Shown here: one piece after another, positions 1 through 5,812 of the stretch
Numbering within the stretch: position 1 is the stretch's first letter
How the letters are laid out: each line of letters starts with the position of its first letter
Source: Lactobacillus helveticus DSM 20075 = CGMCC 1.1877
GTDB taxonomy: Bacteria > Bacillota > Bacilli > Lactobacillales > Lactobacillaceae
DNA length: 5,812 bases
Assembly: GCF_000160855.1 (NCBI RefSeq)
Contig: NZ_GG700758.1
Coordinates: 68,160 to 73,971, forward strand
Direction of reading: 5' to 3'
The notes under the pieces: model-generated
Database searches by the model: none
The model's input: only the letters and a program-made list of their open reading frames with translations
Told to the model about the DNA's origin: nothing
Program-made: the position numbers and the translations under genes

Positions 1-20
1 AATAGCCTACCGCAAAAATA

Positions 21-49
21 TTGACATAACACGTACATTAATCTAATAT
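21..49 (+). promoter_or_regulatory. sigma-A promoter of the bmpA-nupABC operon
   Basis: The -35 box TTGACA (21-26) is a perfect match to the vegetative consensus. It is separated by exactly 17 bp from the -10 box TAATAT (44-49), which differs from TATAAT at two positions. Transcription should start near 56-57 and give a leader of about 37 nt, too short for a riboswitch. The surroundings are very AT-rich. I see no convincing operator palindrome over the promoter: the two AATATT hexamers at 17-22 and 45-50 are each self-complementary, which is common in such DNA. The promoter looks strong, in keeping with a highly expressed binding protein. Confidence 0.85.
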
Positions 50-83
50 TTTAATCAAACTATTCTTAATTATCAATCAATTT

Positions 84-89
84 GGAGGT
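84..89 (+). promoter_or_regulatory. ribosome binding site of bmpA
   Basis: GGAGGT at 84-89 is a near-perfect Shine-Dalgarno sequence, lying five bases before the ATG at 94. It decides the start. The longer reading from TTG at 82 would place the start codon on the ribosome binding site itself and add only four residues ahead of a standard signal peptide, so it is rejected. Confidence 0.9.
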
Positions 90-93
90 AGAA

Positions 94-1179
94 ATGAACT
101 CAAAGTTCAGAAAGATTTTATCACTTGGTGCTGTTGTTGTAGCTGCAGGTCTAGCTTTAACTGCTTGTTCAGGCAAGAAGCAAGGTGCTTCTACTAATAA
201 AAACACAAAGCATGGTATTGCATTGATCACTGATCAAAATGGCGTTGATGATCACTCCTTTAACCAAGCTGCCTGGGCTGGCTTCAAGGCTTATGGTAAA
301 GAACACGGCTTAAAGCAAGGCAAAGGCGGTTATCAATATTTCCAATCTAGTGGTCCATCCGACTTTGTCCCTAACTTCGATCAAGCTTCAAAGGCAGGCT
401 ATCGAACTATCTTTGGCGTTGGCTTTGAGTTACAACAAGCCGTTGCTCAAGCCGCTAAGAAGAATCCAAAGAATAATTTCGTCATTGTCGATAGTATCGT
501 TAACGGGCAAAAGAACGTTGCTTCCGTTACCTTCAAGAGTAATGAAGCTTCCTATCTTGGCGGTTTAGCCGCAGCTTACACTACTAAAACCAATAAAGTT
601 GGCTTCATCGGTGGCGCTAAATCAGCCATCATTGATTTATTCGAAGCTGGTTTTAAACAAGGTGTTGCGGATGGTGCTAAGGCATTGCACAAGAAGATTA
701 GCGTTCAAACCCAATACATTGGCAACTTCACTGCAACCGACAAGGCGAAGTCTATCGCTCAATCAATGTATGCTAACAAAGTCGACATTATCTATCAAGC
801 AGCCGGCAATGCCGGTAACGGTGTCTTCCAAGAAGCTAAGGATTACAACCAAACCTTACCAGCTAACAAGAAGGTTTGGGTAATCGGTGTTGACGTTAAT
901 CAAGCAAGTCTTGGTAATTACACCGCCAAAGGTGGCACTAAAGCCAACTTCACTTTGACTTCTGTCTTAAAAGGCTTGAACGTTGCTACTAAGAGCATCG
1001 CTGATGATGCTTACAAAGGCAAATTCCCTGGCGGCAAGCACCTCGTTTATGGTTTAAAGAACGATGGGGTTTCCATCACTAAGGGCCAACTTAGCGCCAA
1101 GGCATGGCAAGCCGTACAAAAAGCTCGTACGCAAATCATCGACGGCAAGATTACGGTTGCTACTAAACCAGGTAAATAA
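94..1179 (+). CDS. bmpA: BmpA/PnrA-family nucleoside-binding lipoprotein of ABC transporter
   Basis: This 361-residue protein is the extracellular substrate-binding component of a nucleoside ABC importer. The N-terminus has basic residues (K4, R6, K7), a hydrophobic core (8-21) and the lipobox LTAC with Cys25, so it should be cleaved and lipid-anchored to the outer face of the membrane. The mature part matches the Bmp/PnrA (Med) periplasmic-binding fold. It shows the family block DQNGVDDHSFNQ (47-58), VGFIGG (169-174) followed by DLFEAGFKQGV (181-191), a YQAAGNAGNG block (234-243), GVDVNQ (265-270) and TSVLKG (289-294). Many relatives read D.DQ where this protein has DVNQ, so Asn269 replaces an Asp. 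Length is normal for the family. It is first in the operon and separated from nupA by a terminator-like hairpin, as expected for a binding protein made in excess. The family includes purine-nucleoside binders (PnrA) and the broad-specificity Lactococcus BmpA. Nucleoside binding is therefore likely, but the exact range cannot be read from the sequence. Confidence 0.93.
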   Translation: MNSKFRKILSLGAVVVAAGLALTACSGKKQGASTNKNTKHGIALITDQNGVDDHSFNQAAWAGFKAYGKEHGLKQGKGGYQYFQSSGPSDFVPNFDQASKAGYRTIFGVGFELQQAVAQAAKKNPKNNFVIVDSIVNGQKNVASVTFKSNEASYLGGLAAAYTTKTNKVGFIGGAKSAIIDLFEAGFKQGVADGAKALHKKISVQTQYIGNFTATDKAKSIAQSMYANKVDIIYQAAGNAGNGVFQEAKDYNQTLPANKKVWVIGVDVNQASLGNYTAKGGTKANFTLTSVLKGLNVATKSIADDAYKGKFPGGKHLVYGLKNDGVSITKGQLSAKAWQAVQKARTQIIDGKITVATKPGK

Positions 1180-1197
1180 GTTCTAATTTTAACAGTC

Positions 1198-1227
1198 AAA
1201 AGCTCTTCGTCTTGGCGGAGAGTTTTT
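1198..1227 (+). terminator. intrinsic terminator/attenuator between bmpA and nupA
   Basis: The left arm AAAAGCTCTTCG (1198-1209) and right arm CGGAGAGTTTTT (1216-1227) pair over 12 bp, including two G-T pairs, around the loop TCTTGG. The stem ends in a run of five T, the form of a rho-independent terminator. The next genes belong to the same transporter and I see no promoter after the hairpin, so termination is probably partial. It may also stabilise the 3' end of the bmpA message. Both effects would raise the binding protein above the ATPase and permeases. The hairpin ends six bases before the weak Shine-Dalgarno site of nupA. Confidence 0.75.
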
Positions 1228-1247
1228 CAATTAGGAAGCTAATATTT

Positions 1248-2792
1248 ATGGAACAAAAAACAATTATCGAAATGAATCATATCGTCAAAGACTTTAATGG
1301 TTTCAAAGCCAATAACGATATCAATCTCAAGTTGGCCAAAGGTGAGATTCTCGCCCTCCTTGGCGAAAATGGTGCAGGCAAATCAACCCTGATGAGTATT
1401 CTATCCGGTTTGCTTGAGCCTACCTCCGGAGAAATCAAGGTGAACGGTAAACCAGTTAAAATAGCTAATCCTACTGTCGCTAAGGAATTAGGCATTGGGA
1501 TGGTCCACCAGCATTTCATGCTCGCCCACTCTTTTACTGTTTTGGAAAATATTATTCTTGGCCATGAAACCACTAAAGGTCCAATGCTTGATATTAAAAA
1601 AGCGCGTGAAAAAGTATTAGCTCTATCACAACGCTACCATTTAACAATCAATCCTGATGAAAAGGTCGCCAATATCACAGTGGCTCAACAACAAAGGGTA
1701 GAAATTCTTAAAGTGCTCTACCGCGGTGCTAATATTTTAATTTTCGATGAACCCACTGCTGTTTTAACTCCACAGGAAATCACAGAATTCATGCATATCC
1801 TAAAGGGACTAGCTCATGAAGGAAAATCGATTATTCTAATCACTCACAAACTAGACGAAATTAAACAAGTTGCTGACGAAGTAACGATCATTCGAGCGGG
1901 AAAAGATGTTGGGACCTATCAGGTTAGAGAAATTAGTGACCAACGCATGGCCGAATTAATGGTAGGTCACGCTGTGCAGATGAAGTTGACCAAAAAAGCG
2001 GAACATTTAGGTTCAAATGTCCTTCAGGTTAAGGACCTGCAAGTTAAAGAAAGTCGCGGCAATTTAGCCGTTAAAGGCTTATCCTTCTCGATTCGCGCAG
2101 GCGAAATTCTTGGGATTGCCGGAATCGACGGCAACGGACAAGATGAACTAGTCGAGGCGATCACCGGTTTGCGTCACGTTGATCAAGGTTCTGTGATTAT
2201 CAAAGGTCAAGATATGACTAACAAACCTACCCGCAGGATTACTGAGCAAGGTGTCGCTAGCATCCCCGCTGATCGACAAAAATATGGCCTTATCTTGCAA
2301 ATGTCAGTCGCTGACAATTTAGTTCTGCAAAGCTACTACCACCAGCCTTTTTCTCATCACGGGATTATCAACTTCGCTGCTATCAAAAAACATGCTCAAG
2401 CCGCAATTAAAAAGTTCGATATCCGTACTCCTAACAGCAATTTAGTAGCCGGCGAACTCTCAGGTGGTAACCAACAAAAAGTGATTATCGCACGTGAACT
2501 TGAACGCAATAGCGATTTAATCATTGCCTTCCAGCCAACTCGTGGTCTTGATGTGGGCGCGATTGAATACATTCACAAGCAATTATTAAAAGAACGTGCG
2601 GCTGGAAAAGCCATCTTGCTCGTTTCTTATGAATTAAGTGAGATTATGCAGTTATCTGATCGCATTCTAGTTTTGCATAATGGACAAAAATCCGGTGTTG
2701 TTAAGCCACACGAGACCAATGAAACTGAATTAGGTCTACTAATGACCGGCGTGAAGAAAGAAGGAACTAAACTTGATCAAAGTCTCAGCTAA
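1248..2792 (+). CDS. nupA: nucleoside ABC transporter, tandem ATP-binding protein
   Basis: This 514-residue protein carries two ABC ATPase domains in one chain and energises nucleoside uptake from the cytoplasmic face. Domain 1 (about 5-245) has Walker A GENGAGKST (39-47), Q-loop Gln88, Walker B ILIFDEP (163-169) and switch His200, but its signature is the weak ITVAQ (143-147). Domain 2 (about 257-505) has a good signature LSGGN (404-408). Its other elements are degenerate: Walker A is GIDGNGQDE (292-300, no Lys-Ser/Thr), Walker B is IIAFQP (425-430), and Tyr461 stands at the switch-His position. This is the layout of YufO/NupO and the related RbsA class, with one competent and one degenerate composite site. 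I chose ATG 1248, preceded by AGGAAG at 1233-1238 with a 9-base spacer. A TTG at 1212 lies inside the terminator loop and is rejected; ATG 1272 would leave the same domains intact but lacks a comparable site. The gene overlaps nupB by 20 bp. Confidence 0.93.
   Translation: MEQKTIIEMNHIVKDFNGFKANNDINLKLAKGEILALLGENGAGKSTLMSILSGLLEPTSGEIKVNGKPVKIANPTVAKELGIGMVHQHFMLAHSFTVLENIILGHETTKGPMLDIKKAREKVLALSQRYHLTINPDEKVANITVAQQQRVEILKVLYRGANILIFDEPTAVLTPQEITEFMHILKGLAHEGKSIILITHKLDEIKQVADEVTIIRAGKDVGTYQVREISDQRMAELMVGHAVQMKLTKKAEHLGSNVLQVKDLQVKESRGNLAVKGLSFSIRAGEILGIAGIDGNGQDELVEAITGLRHVDQGSVIIKGQDMTNKPTRRITEQGVASIPADRQKYGLILQMSVADNLVLQSYYHQPFSHHGIINFAAIKKHAQAAIKKFDIRTPNSNLVAGELSGGNQQKVIIARELERNSDLIIAFQPTRGLDVGAIEYIHKQLLKERAAGKAILLVSYELSEIMQLSDRILVLHNGQKSGVVKPHETNETELGLLMTGVKKEGTKLDQSLS
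2761..2765 (+). promoter_or_regulatory. ribosome binding site of nupB inside nupA
   Basis: AAGGA at 2761-2765, within the purine-rich stretch AGAAAGAAGGAA, sits seven bases before the TTG at 2773. It lies in the last codons of nupA. It supports TTG as the true nupB start, because the first in-frame ATG falls inside the first membrane segment and has no such site. Confidence 0.75.
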
Positions 2793-3921
2793 AGCCAAAC
2801 ACTACTTAGTACCAATTATCTCCGTATTTGCCGGCTTTCTAGTCGGTGCAATTATTATGCTCATCTGGAGCTACAATCCAATTACCGCTTATGCTTCCAT
2901 GTTTACTAGCGCATTAGGCAACATGAACGGCTTAGGTGAAACAATCCGTGAAGCTACACCGCTAATCTTTACCGCGATTGGTTTTGCCATTGCCTCTAAA
3001 GCTGGTTTTTTTAACATTGGATTGCCAGGGCAAGCTCAAGCAGGCTGGCTTACTTCGGTCTGGGTAGTTTTAGCCAATCCAAATTTACCCAAGTATATTC
3101 TATTACCATTAGCAATTATCGCAGGCGCCTTCGCCGGAGCTATCGTTGCCGGAATCGCAGGTTTCTTGCGTGCCTACTTTGGTACCAACGAAGTAATCAC
3201 CACGATCATGCTTAACTATATCGTCCTCTATCTTTGCCAATACCTCATGCAACAAATAATGCCAGCTAGTTTACGTAATGACACCGATACCACTAGAAAT
3301 ATCCCTGCTAATGGGAGTTTGCACTTAGACTGGCTCAGTCAACTTTTCGGCAACTCCCGTATCAATGCCGGGATTTTCCTCGGGATCATCGCATTATTAA
3401 TCTATTGGTTCCTAATGAAAAAGACTACTGTCGGTTTTGAGATTAAAGCAGTTGGTCTGAATCCCTTTGCTAGTCGTTATGCTGGAATGTCAGCTAAAAA
3501 AAATATTATTCTGTCTATGCTGCTTTCTGGAGCCTTTGCTGGAATTGGTGGTGTAGTTCAAGGCCTAGGCACTTATCAAAACTACTTCACCCAAACCAGC
3601 AGCATTGCTATTGGTTGGGATGGTCTTTCCGTAGCCTTATTAGGGAATAGCACTGCATGGGGAATTTTAATCGCGTCGTTGCTCTTCTCTACCCTGAAGA
3701 TTGGGGGACTGGGGATGCAAACCGTAGCTGGTGTTCCTTATGAAATTGTCTCCATCGTTATTGCTGCTATTATCTTCTTCATCGCTATCAAATACGTCTT
3801 TGACCTGCTATTCAAAGTCAAGAAGACAACTACTGAGCAACATCCCCTCAAAAAAGGTGAAGAAATTGGTCCTGATAACGGTGTCGATGGCCCCAACCTT
3901 AAGTTACAAAAAAAAGGATAA
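2773..3921 (+). CDS. nupB: nucleoside ABC transporter permease, NupB/NupP type
   Basis: This 382-residue membrane protein of the BPD_transp_2 (branched-chain amino acid/ribose type) permease family forms half of the nucleoside channel. Hydrophobic segments can be seen at about 11-32, 60-76, 85-100, 107-132, 141-161, 198-215, 245-267, 281-305 and 322-344. A family block FNIGLPGQ lies at 80-87; the other permease has the related VNIGLEG. The cytoplasmic loop GFEIKAVGLNPFASRYAGM (221-239) is the conserved stretch thought to contact the ATPase. The C-terminal 35 or so residues (348-382) form a charged, hydrophilic tail rich in Lys and Gly, probably cytoplasmic. Translation most likely starts at TTG 2773, which overlaps the end of nupA by 20 bp and suggests coupled translation. 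The stop lies five bases before nupC. Paired NupB- and NupC-like permeases are the rule in this transporter type, so the assignment is firm at the family level. Confidence 0.92.
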   Translation: MIKVSAKAKHYLVPIISVFAGFLVGAIIMLIWSYNPITAYASMFTSALGNMNGLGETIREATPLIFTAIGFAIASKAGFFNIGLPGQAQAGWLTSVWVVLANPNLPKYILLPLAIIAGAFAGAIVAGIAGFLRAYFGTNEVITTIMLNYIVLYLCQYLMQQIMPASLRNDTDTTRNIPANGSLHLDWLSQLFGNSRINAGIFLGIIALLIYWFLMKKTTVGFEIKAVGLNPFASRYAGMSAKKNIILSMLLSGAFAGIGGVVQGLGTYQNYFTQTSSIAIGWDGLSVALLGNSTAWGILIASLLFSTLKIGGLGMQTVAGVPYEIVSIVIAAIIFFIAIKYVFDLLFKVKKTTTEQHPLKKGEEIGPDNGVDGPNLKLQKKG

Positions 3922-3926
3922 TCTAC

Positions 3927-4883
3927 ATGAATTTTGAATCATTACTTGCATTAATTGTTTCTTCAACTCTCGTATATTCTGCTCCACTAATTCTAACCTC
4001 ATTAGGCGGCGTCTACAGCGAAAACTCCGGTATCGTCAACATCGGATTAGAAGGCATCATGACTGTTGGTGCCTTCACTTCTATTATTTTCAATCTTACC
4101 TTCGCTCATGCTTTTGGCTCTGCTACTCCTTGGATTGGTGCCTTAGTCGGAGCTATCTTCGGTTCGATCTTTTCCCTATTGCACGCTTTTGCAACTATTA
4201 ATCTTCGCGCAGACCATATTATTAGCGGTACGGTACTCAATCTGCTTGCTCCACCTTTAGGTGTATTCTTGATCAAAGCAATTTATGAAAAAGGACAAAC
4301 GCCTAATATTACCGCTAATTTTGGTTATACCAACATTCCCGGTTTAGCAAACATTCCAGTGATTGGCAAAATCTTCTTCACCAATACTTCGGCTCCAGCT
4401 TGGTGGGCTATCATTATCACCATTTTTCTCTGGTGGGTGCTTTATAAAACTAGACTGGGTCTGCGTTTACGCTCCACCGGTGAAAATCCGCAGGCTGCAG
4501 ACACATTAGGAATCAATGTTTACAAAATGCGCTACATTGGTGTTCTAACTTCTGGCTTCATGGCTGGTTTAGGCGGCGCCGTTTTTGCCCAATCAATTTC
4601 AGGCAACTTCTCCATTTCAACAATTGTCGGCCAAGGCTTTATGGCCTTAGCTGCAGTGATCTTTGGTAAATGGAATCCGATCGGTGCTATGCTTTCTTCC
4701 TTATTCTTTGGCTTTGCTCAAAGTTTAAGCATTATTGGAAATCAGCTGCCTGGAATTGCTAAGATTCCAACGGTTTACATGCAGATTGCGCCATACGTAA
4801 TCACGATTGTAGTATTGGTATTATTCTTAGGTAAATCTGTTGCCCCTGCTGCTGATGGGGTTAATTATATTAAGTCAAAATAA
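3927..4883 (+). CDS. nupC: nucleoside ABC transporter permease, NupC/NupQ type
   Basis: This 318-residue membrane protein is the second BPD_transp_2 permease and pairs with NupB. Hydrophobic segments lie at about 5-27, 39-60, 66-90, 100-118, 157-172, 203-222, 229-247, 250-272 and 285-303. The family motif VNIGLEGIM (37-45) is present. The cytoplasmic loop from LGLRLRSTGENPQAADTLG (177-195) to YIGVLTSGFMAGLGGAV (203-219) matches the conserved loop and following helix of these permeases. The ATG at 3927 is preceded by AGGA (3915-3918), which overlaps the nupB stop codon, with an 8-base spacer, so the two genes are in the same transcript and probably coupled in translation. Length is normal for the family. 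It is the last gene of the operon and converges with the regulator gene, leaving 30 bp between the stop codons. The symbol follows the Lactococcus NupABC naming; B. subtilis counterparts are called NupQ/YufQ. It is unrelated to the concentrative nucleoside transporter also named NupC in other bacteria. Confidence 0.92.
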   Translation: MNFESLLALIVSSTLVYSAPLILTSLGGVYSENSGIVNIGLEGIMTVGAFTSIIFNLTFAHAFGSATPWIGALVGAIFGSIFSLLHAFATINLRADHIISGTVLNLLAPPLGVFLIKAIYEKGQTPNITANFGYTNIPGLANIPVIGKIFFTNTSAPAWWAIIITIFLWWVLYKTRLGLRLRSTGENPQAADTLGINVYKMRYIGVLTSGFMAGLGGAVFAQSISGNFSISTIVGQGFMALAAVIFGKWNPIGAMLSSLFFGFAQSLSIIGNQLPGIAKIPTVYMQIAPYVITIVVLVLFLGKSVAPAADGVNYIKSK

Positions 4884-4928
4884 TTTATTTGCTCTTTATT
4901 ATGTGGTTTGTAATTAAACCTTTTGACT
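4873..4928. repeat. 8-bp inverted repeat bridging the convergent gene ends
   Basis: AGTCAAAA (4873-4880) and TTTTGACT (4921-4928) are exact reverse complements. The first covers the last codons of nupC; the second covers the last codons of the regulator gene. Between them are a possible ATAAT/ATTAT pairing (4880-4884 with 4898-4902, sharing one base with the outer arm) and the GGTTT/AAACC hairpin. In RNA the whole could fold into a branched structure on either transcript. It may add to termination or protect 3' ends; chance is also possible in AT-rich DNA. Confidence 0.4.
4905..4924 (+). terminator. weak hairpin at the convergent gene ends
   Basis: GGTTT (4905-4909) and AAACC (4916-4920) form a 5-bp stem with the loop GTAATT, followed by TTTT. 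This is a weak rho-independent terminator for the nupABC message. The right arm lies on the stop codon and last codons of the convergent regulator gene. The hairpin sits inside a longer inverted repeat (4873-4880 and 4921-4928), which may stabilise it. No T run suited to stopping transcription from the other strand follows it. Confidence 0.5.
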
Positions 4929-5753
4929 AGAAATTATTTCTTCATGTTTCCTAATATGTTCTACGCACCGGTCATCTTGCGATATCAAAATTACGAAAAT
5001 AGCCTCGATCATCGTAAAGGCTGCAACTCTTGAGAAGTAATATTGCGTTTGTAAAACAGTTTGTCTAACTGCTGTTTGTAAATGATAATCCGATTCTAGT
5101 GCAATCGGCGAATCAGAGCGATTAGTAATCGTAATTATTTTCATCCCTTGTTGTTGGGCTACCTTAATTTGTTTGAGTAAAGCCGCAGATTCACCGGAAT
5201 TAGAAATAACCAACAGGACATCTTCATGTCCAAGATTCATTGTTTGGGCAATTGCCGTTTCGACATTACCGCCCGAAGCCATGGCAAACAGGTCTATTTG
5301 GTTAAATTTATAAACCGCATCGGCAGCAACAGGATAGGTGTCACCTTCTGCAGAAACCTGAATCACACGACTATGAGTTAAAATATCTAACACTTTTTTT
5401 AGCTTTTGACTATCAAAATTTAATAAGGTCGCTTCGATTTCTGCCACCTTATTATCATCAATTTGCTTTAATGCAGTTTGTAAGTCATCCTTAGCAATAT
5501 TTTGCAAAGAATGGCTTTTTTCATTGCCTGCTACCTGAGCCAACTGAATTTTCAGATCATGAAATCCCGCTAATCCTAAGTTATGACAAAAACGTGTGAC
5601 CGAAGCGCCACTTACCTTCGCTAAATTTGCTAACTCAGAAATGGTGCAATTTACTATTTGCCCTGGATTTTCAATAATTTTTTGTGCAATTTTTTGATCA
5701 CTTTGCAACATGGATTGTAATTCACTATAGATCTGATTGATAATACTTGCCAT
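4914..5753 (-). CDS. RpiR/MurR-family transcriptional regulator with SIS domain
   Basis: This 279-residue cytoplasmic protein combines an N-terminal RpiR-type helix-turn-helix domain (about 1-77) with a C-terminal SIS phosphosugar-binding domain (about 108-250). The DNA-binding part contains TISELANLAKVSGASVTRFC (37-56), matching the family pattern in which the second helix carries S.(A/S)(S/T)V.RF. The SIS domain shows VLLVISNSGES (179-189), the serine-rich loop that binds the sugar phosphate, then MKIITITNRSDSPIA (204-218). Such proteins repress or activate carbohydrate genes in response to a phosphorylated sugar. Here the gene converges on a nucleoside transporter operon, so a pentose phosphate from nucleoside breakdown is a plausible ligand, but the sequence does not prove it. 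The ATG at 5753 gives a full-length DNA-binding domain, and an in-frame stop lies two codons upstream. No Shine-Dalgarno site is visible before it. The next Met (residue 15) also lacks one and would cut the first helix. The target genes are unknown; it may equally control genes beyond the window edge. Confidence 0.88.
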   Translation of the reverse strand: MASIINQIYSELQSMLQSDQKIAQKIIENPGQIVNCTISELANLAKVSGASVTRFCHNLGLAGFHDLKIQLAQVAGNEKSHSLQNIAKDDLQTALKQIDDNKVAEIEATLLNFDSQKLKKVLDILTHSRVIQVSAEGDTYPVAADAVYKFNQIDLFAMASGGNVETAIAQTMNLGHEDVLLVISNSGESAALLKQIKVAQQQGMKIITITNRSDSPIALESDYHLQTAVRQTVLQTQYYFSRVAAFTMIEAIFVILISQDDRCVEHIRKHEEIISSQKV

Positions 5754-5812
5754 ATTTTAACTAGCGTACGGATCACATGGGGGATGAAATATCCTTTTGA
5801 CGACGCAAAATA
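5754..5812 (-). promoter_or_regulatory. upstream region of the RpiR-type regulator gene, control elements unclear
   Basis: These 59 bases precede the regulator's start codon and run to the window edge. Read on the minus strand, TATTTT at the very edge could be a -10 box with its -35 box outside the window, but this is a guess. Small symmetric elements are present: TTTTG (5795-5799) with CAAAA (5806-5810) around six bases, GGAT with ATCC (5782-5785 and 5791-5794), and the self-complementary CGTACG (5765-5770). Any could be part of an operator for autoregulation; none is strong enough to name. Confidence 0.25.

Noticed and set aside
50..93. Purine or other riboswitch in the bmpA leader
   Set aside because: The predicted leader is about 37 nt and AT-rich, too short for a known nucleobase-sensing aptamer plus expression platform, and no conserved core is seen.
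350..883. Two short open frames on the plus strand inside bmpA (350-568 and 599-883)
   Set aside because: They are out-of-frame readings of a well-supported gene, with no ribosome binding site and low-complexity translations.
1212..1247. N-terminal extension of NupA from TTG 1212 (12 extra residues)
   Set aside because: The codon lies in the loop of the intergenic hairpin, has no ribosome binding site, and the added residues do not belong to the ABC fold. ATG 1248 fits better.
1277..1573. Minus-strand open frame of 98 codons opposite nupA
   Set aside because: It is the antisense of the conserved Walker A region, with no recognisable domain or start signal.
3731..3937. Open frame of 68 codons overlapping the end of nupB
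   Set aside because: Its translation is a Ser/Leu-rich frame shadow of the last membrane segment and tail of NupB.
1194..5411. Octamer AGTCAAAA or its complement at 1194, 4873, 4921 and 5404 as a possible dispersed regulatory motif
   Set aside because: Three of the four copies lie in coding sequence, the word is AT-rich, and spacing and orientation follow no pattern. Only the 4873/4921 pair is kept, as an inverted repeat.

Overview
The window holds a complete nucleoside ABC-transporter operon of the BmpA/NupABC (Bacillus subtilis NupNOPQ) type, followed by a convergent RpiR/MurR-family regulator. The DNA is moderately AT-rich. It has a near-consensus sigma-A promoter, strong Shine-Dalgarno sites, a lipoprotein signal peptide with the lipobox LTAC, and the lactic-acid-bacterium form of this transporter. 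Together these point to a low-GC Gram-positive bacterium, most likely Lactobacillaceae. The species cannot be fixed from the sequence alone.

Layout. Positions 1-93 carry the promoter (TTGACA, 17 bp, TAATAT) and the Shine-Dalgarno site of bmpA. bmpA (94-1179) encodes the substrate-binding lipoprotein. A 68-bp gap holds a hairpin with a terminal T run (1198-1227), probably a partial terminator. Three tightly packed genes follow on the same strand: nupA (1248-2792, tandem ATPase), nupB (2773-3921, permease, TTG start, overlapping nupA by 20 bp) and nupC (3927-4883, second permease). The short convergent junction (4884-4913) holds a small hairpin inside a longer inverted repeat. The regulator gene (5753-4914, minus strand) ends there. 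Its upstream region (5754-5812) runs to the window edge and shows no clear promoter or ribosome binding site.

How the parts fit. BmpA is lipid-anchored outside the membrane and should capture nucleosides. NupB and NupC form the membrane channel. NupA supplies both nucleotide-binding domains in one chain, and its motifs predict one working ATP site and one degenerate site. The hairpin after bmpA would let the binding protein be made in excess over the membrane complex. The RpiR-type protein has a phosphosugar-binding SIS domain. It could link uptake to a sugar phosphate released by nucleoside breakdown, but that link rests only on gene proximity.

I see no mobile element, CRISPR array, RNA gene, broken gene or clearly undescribed system. 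The items worth a second look are regulatory and mechanistic details of a known transporter type.
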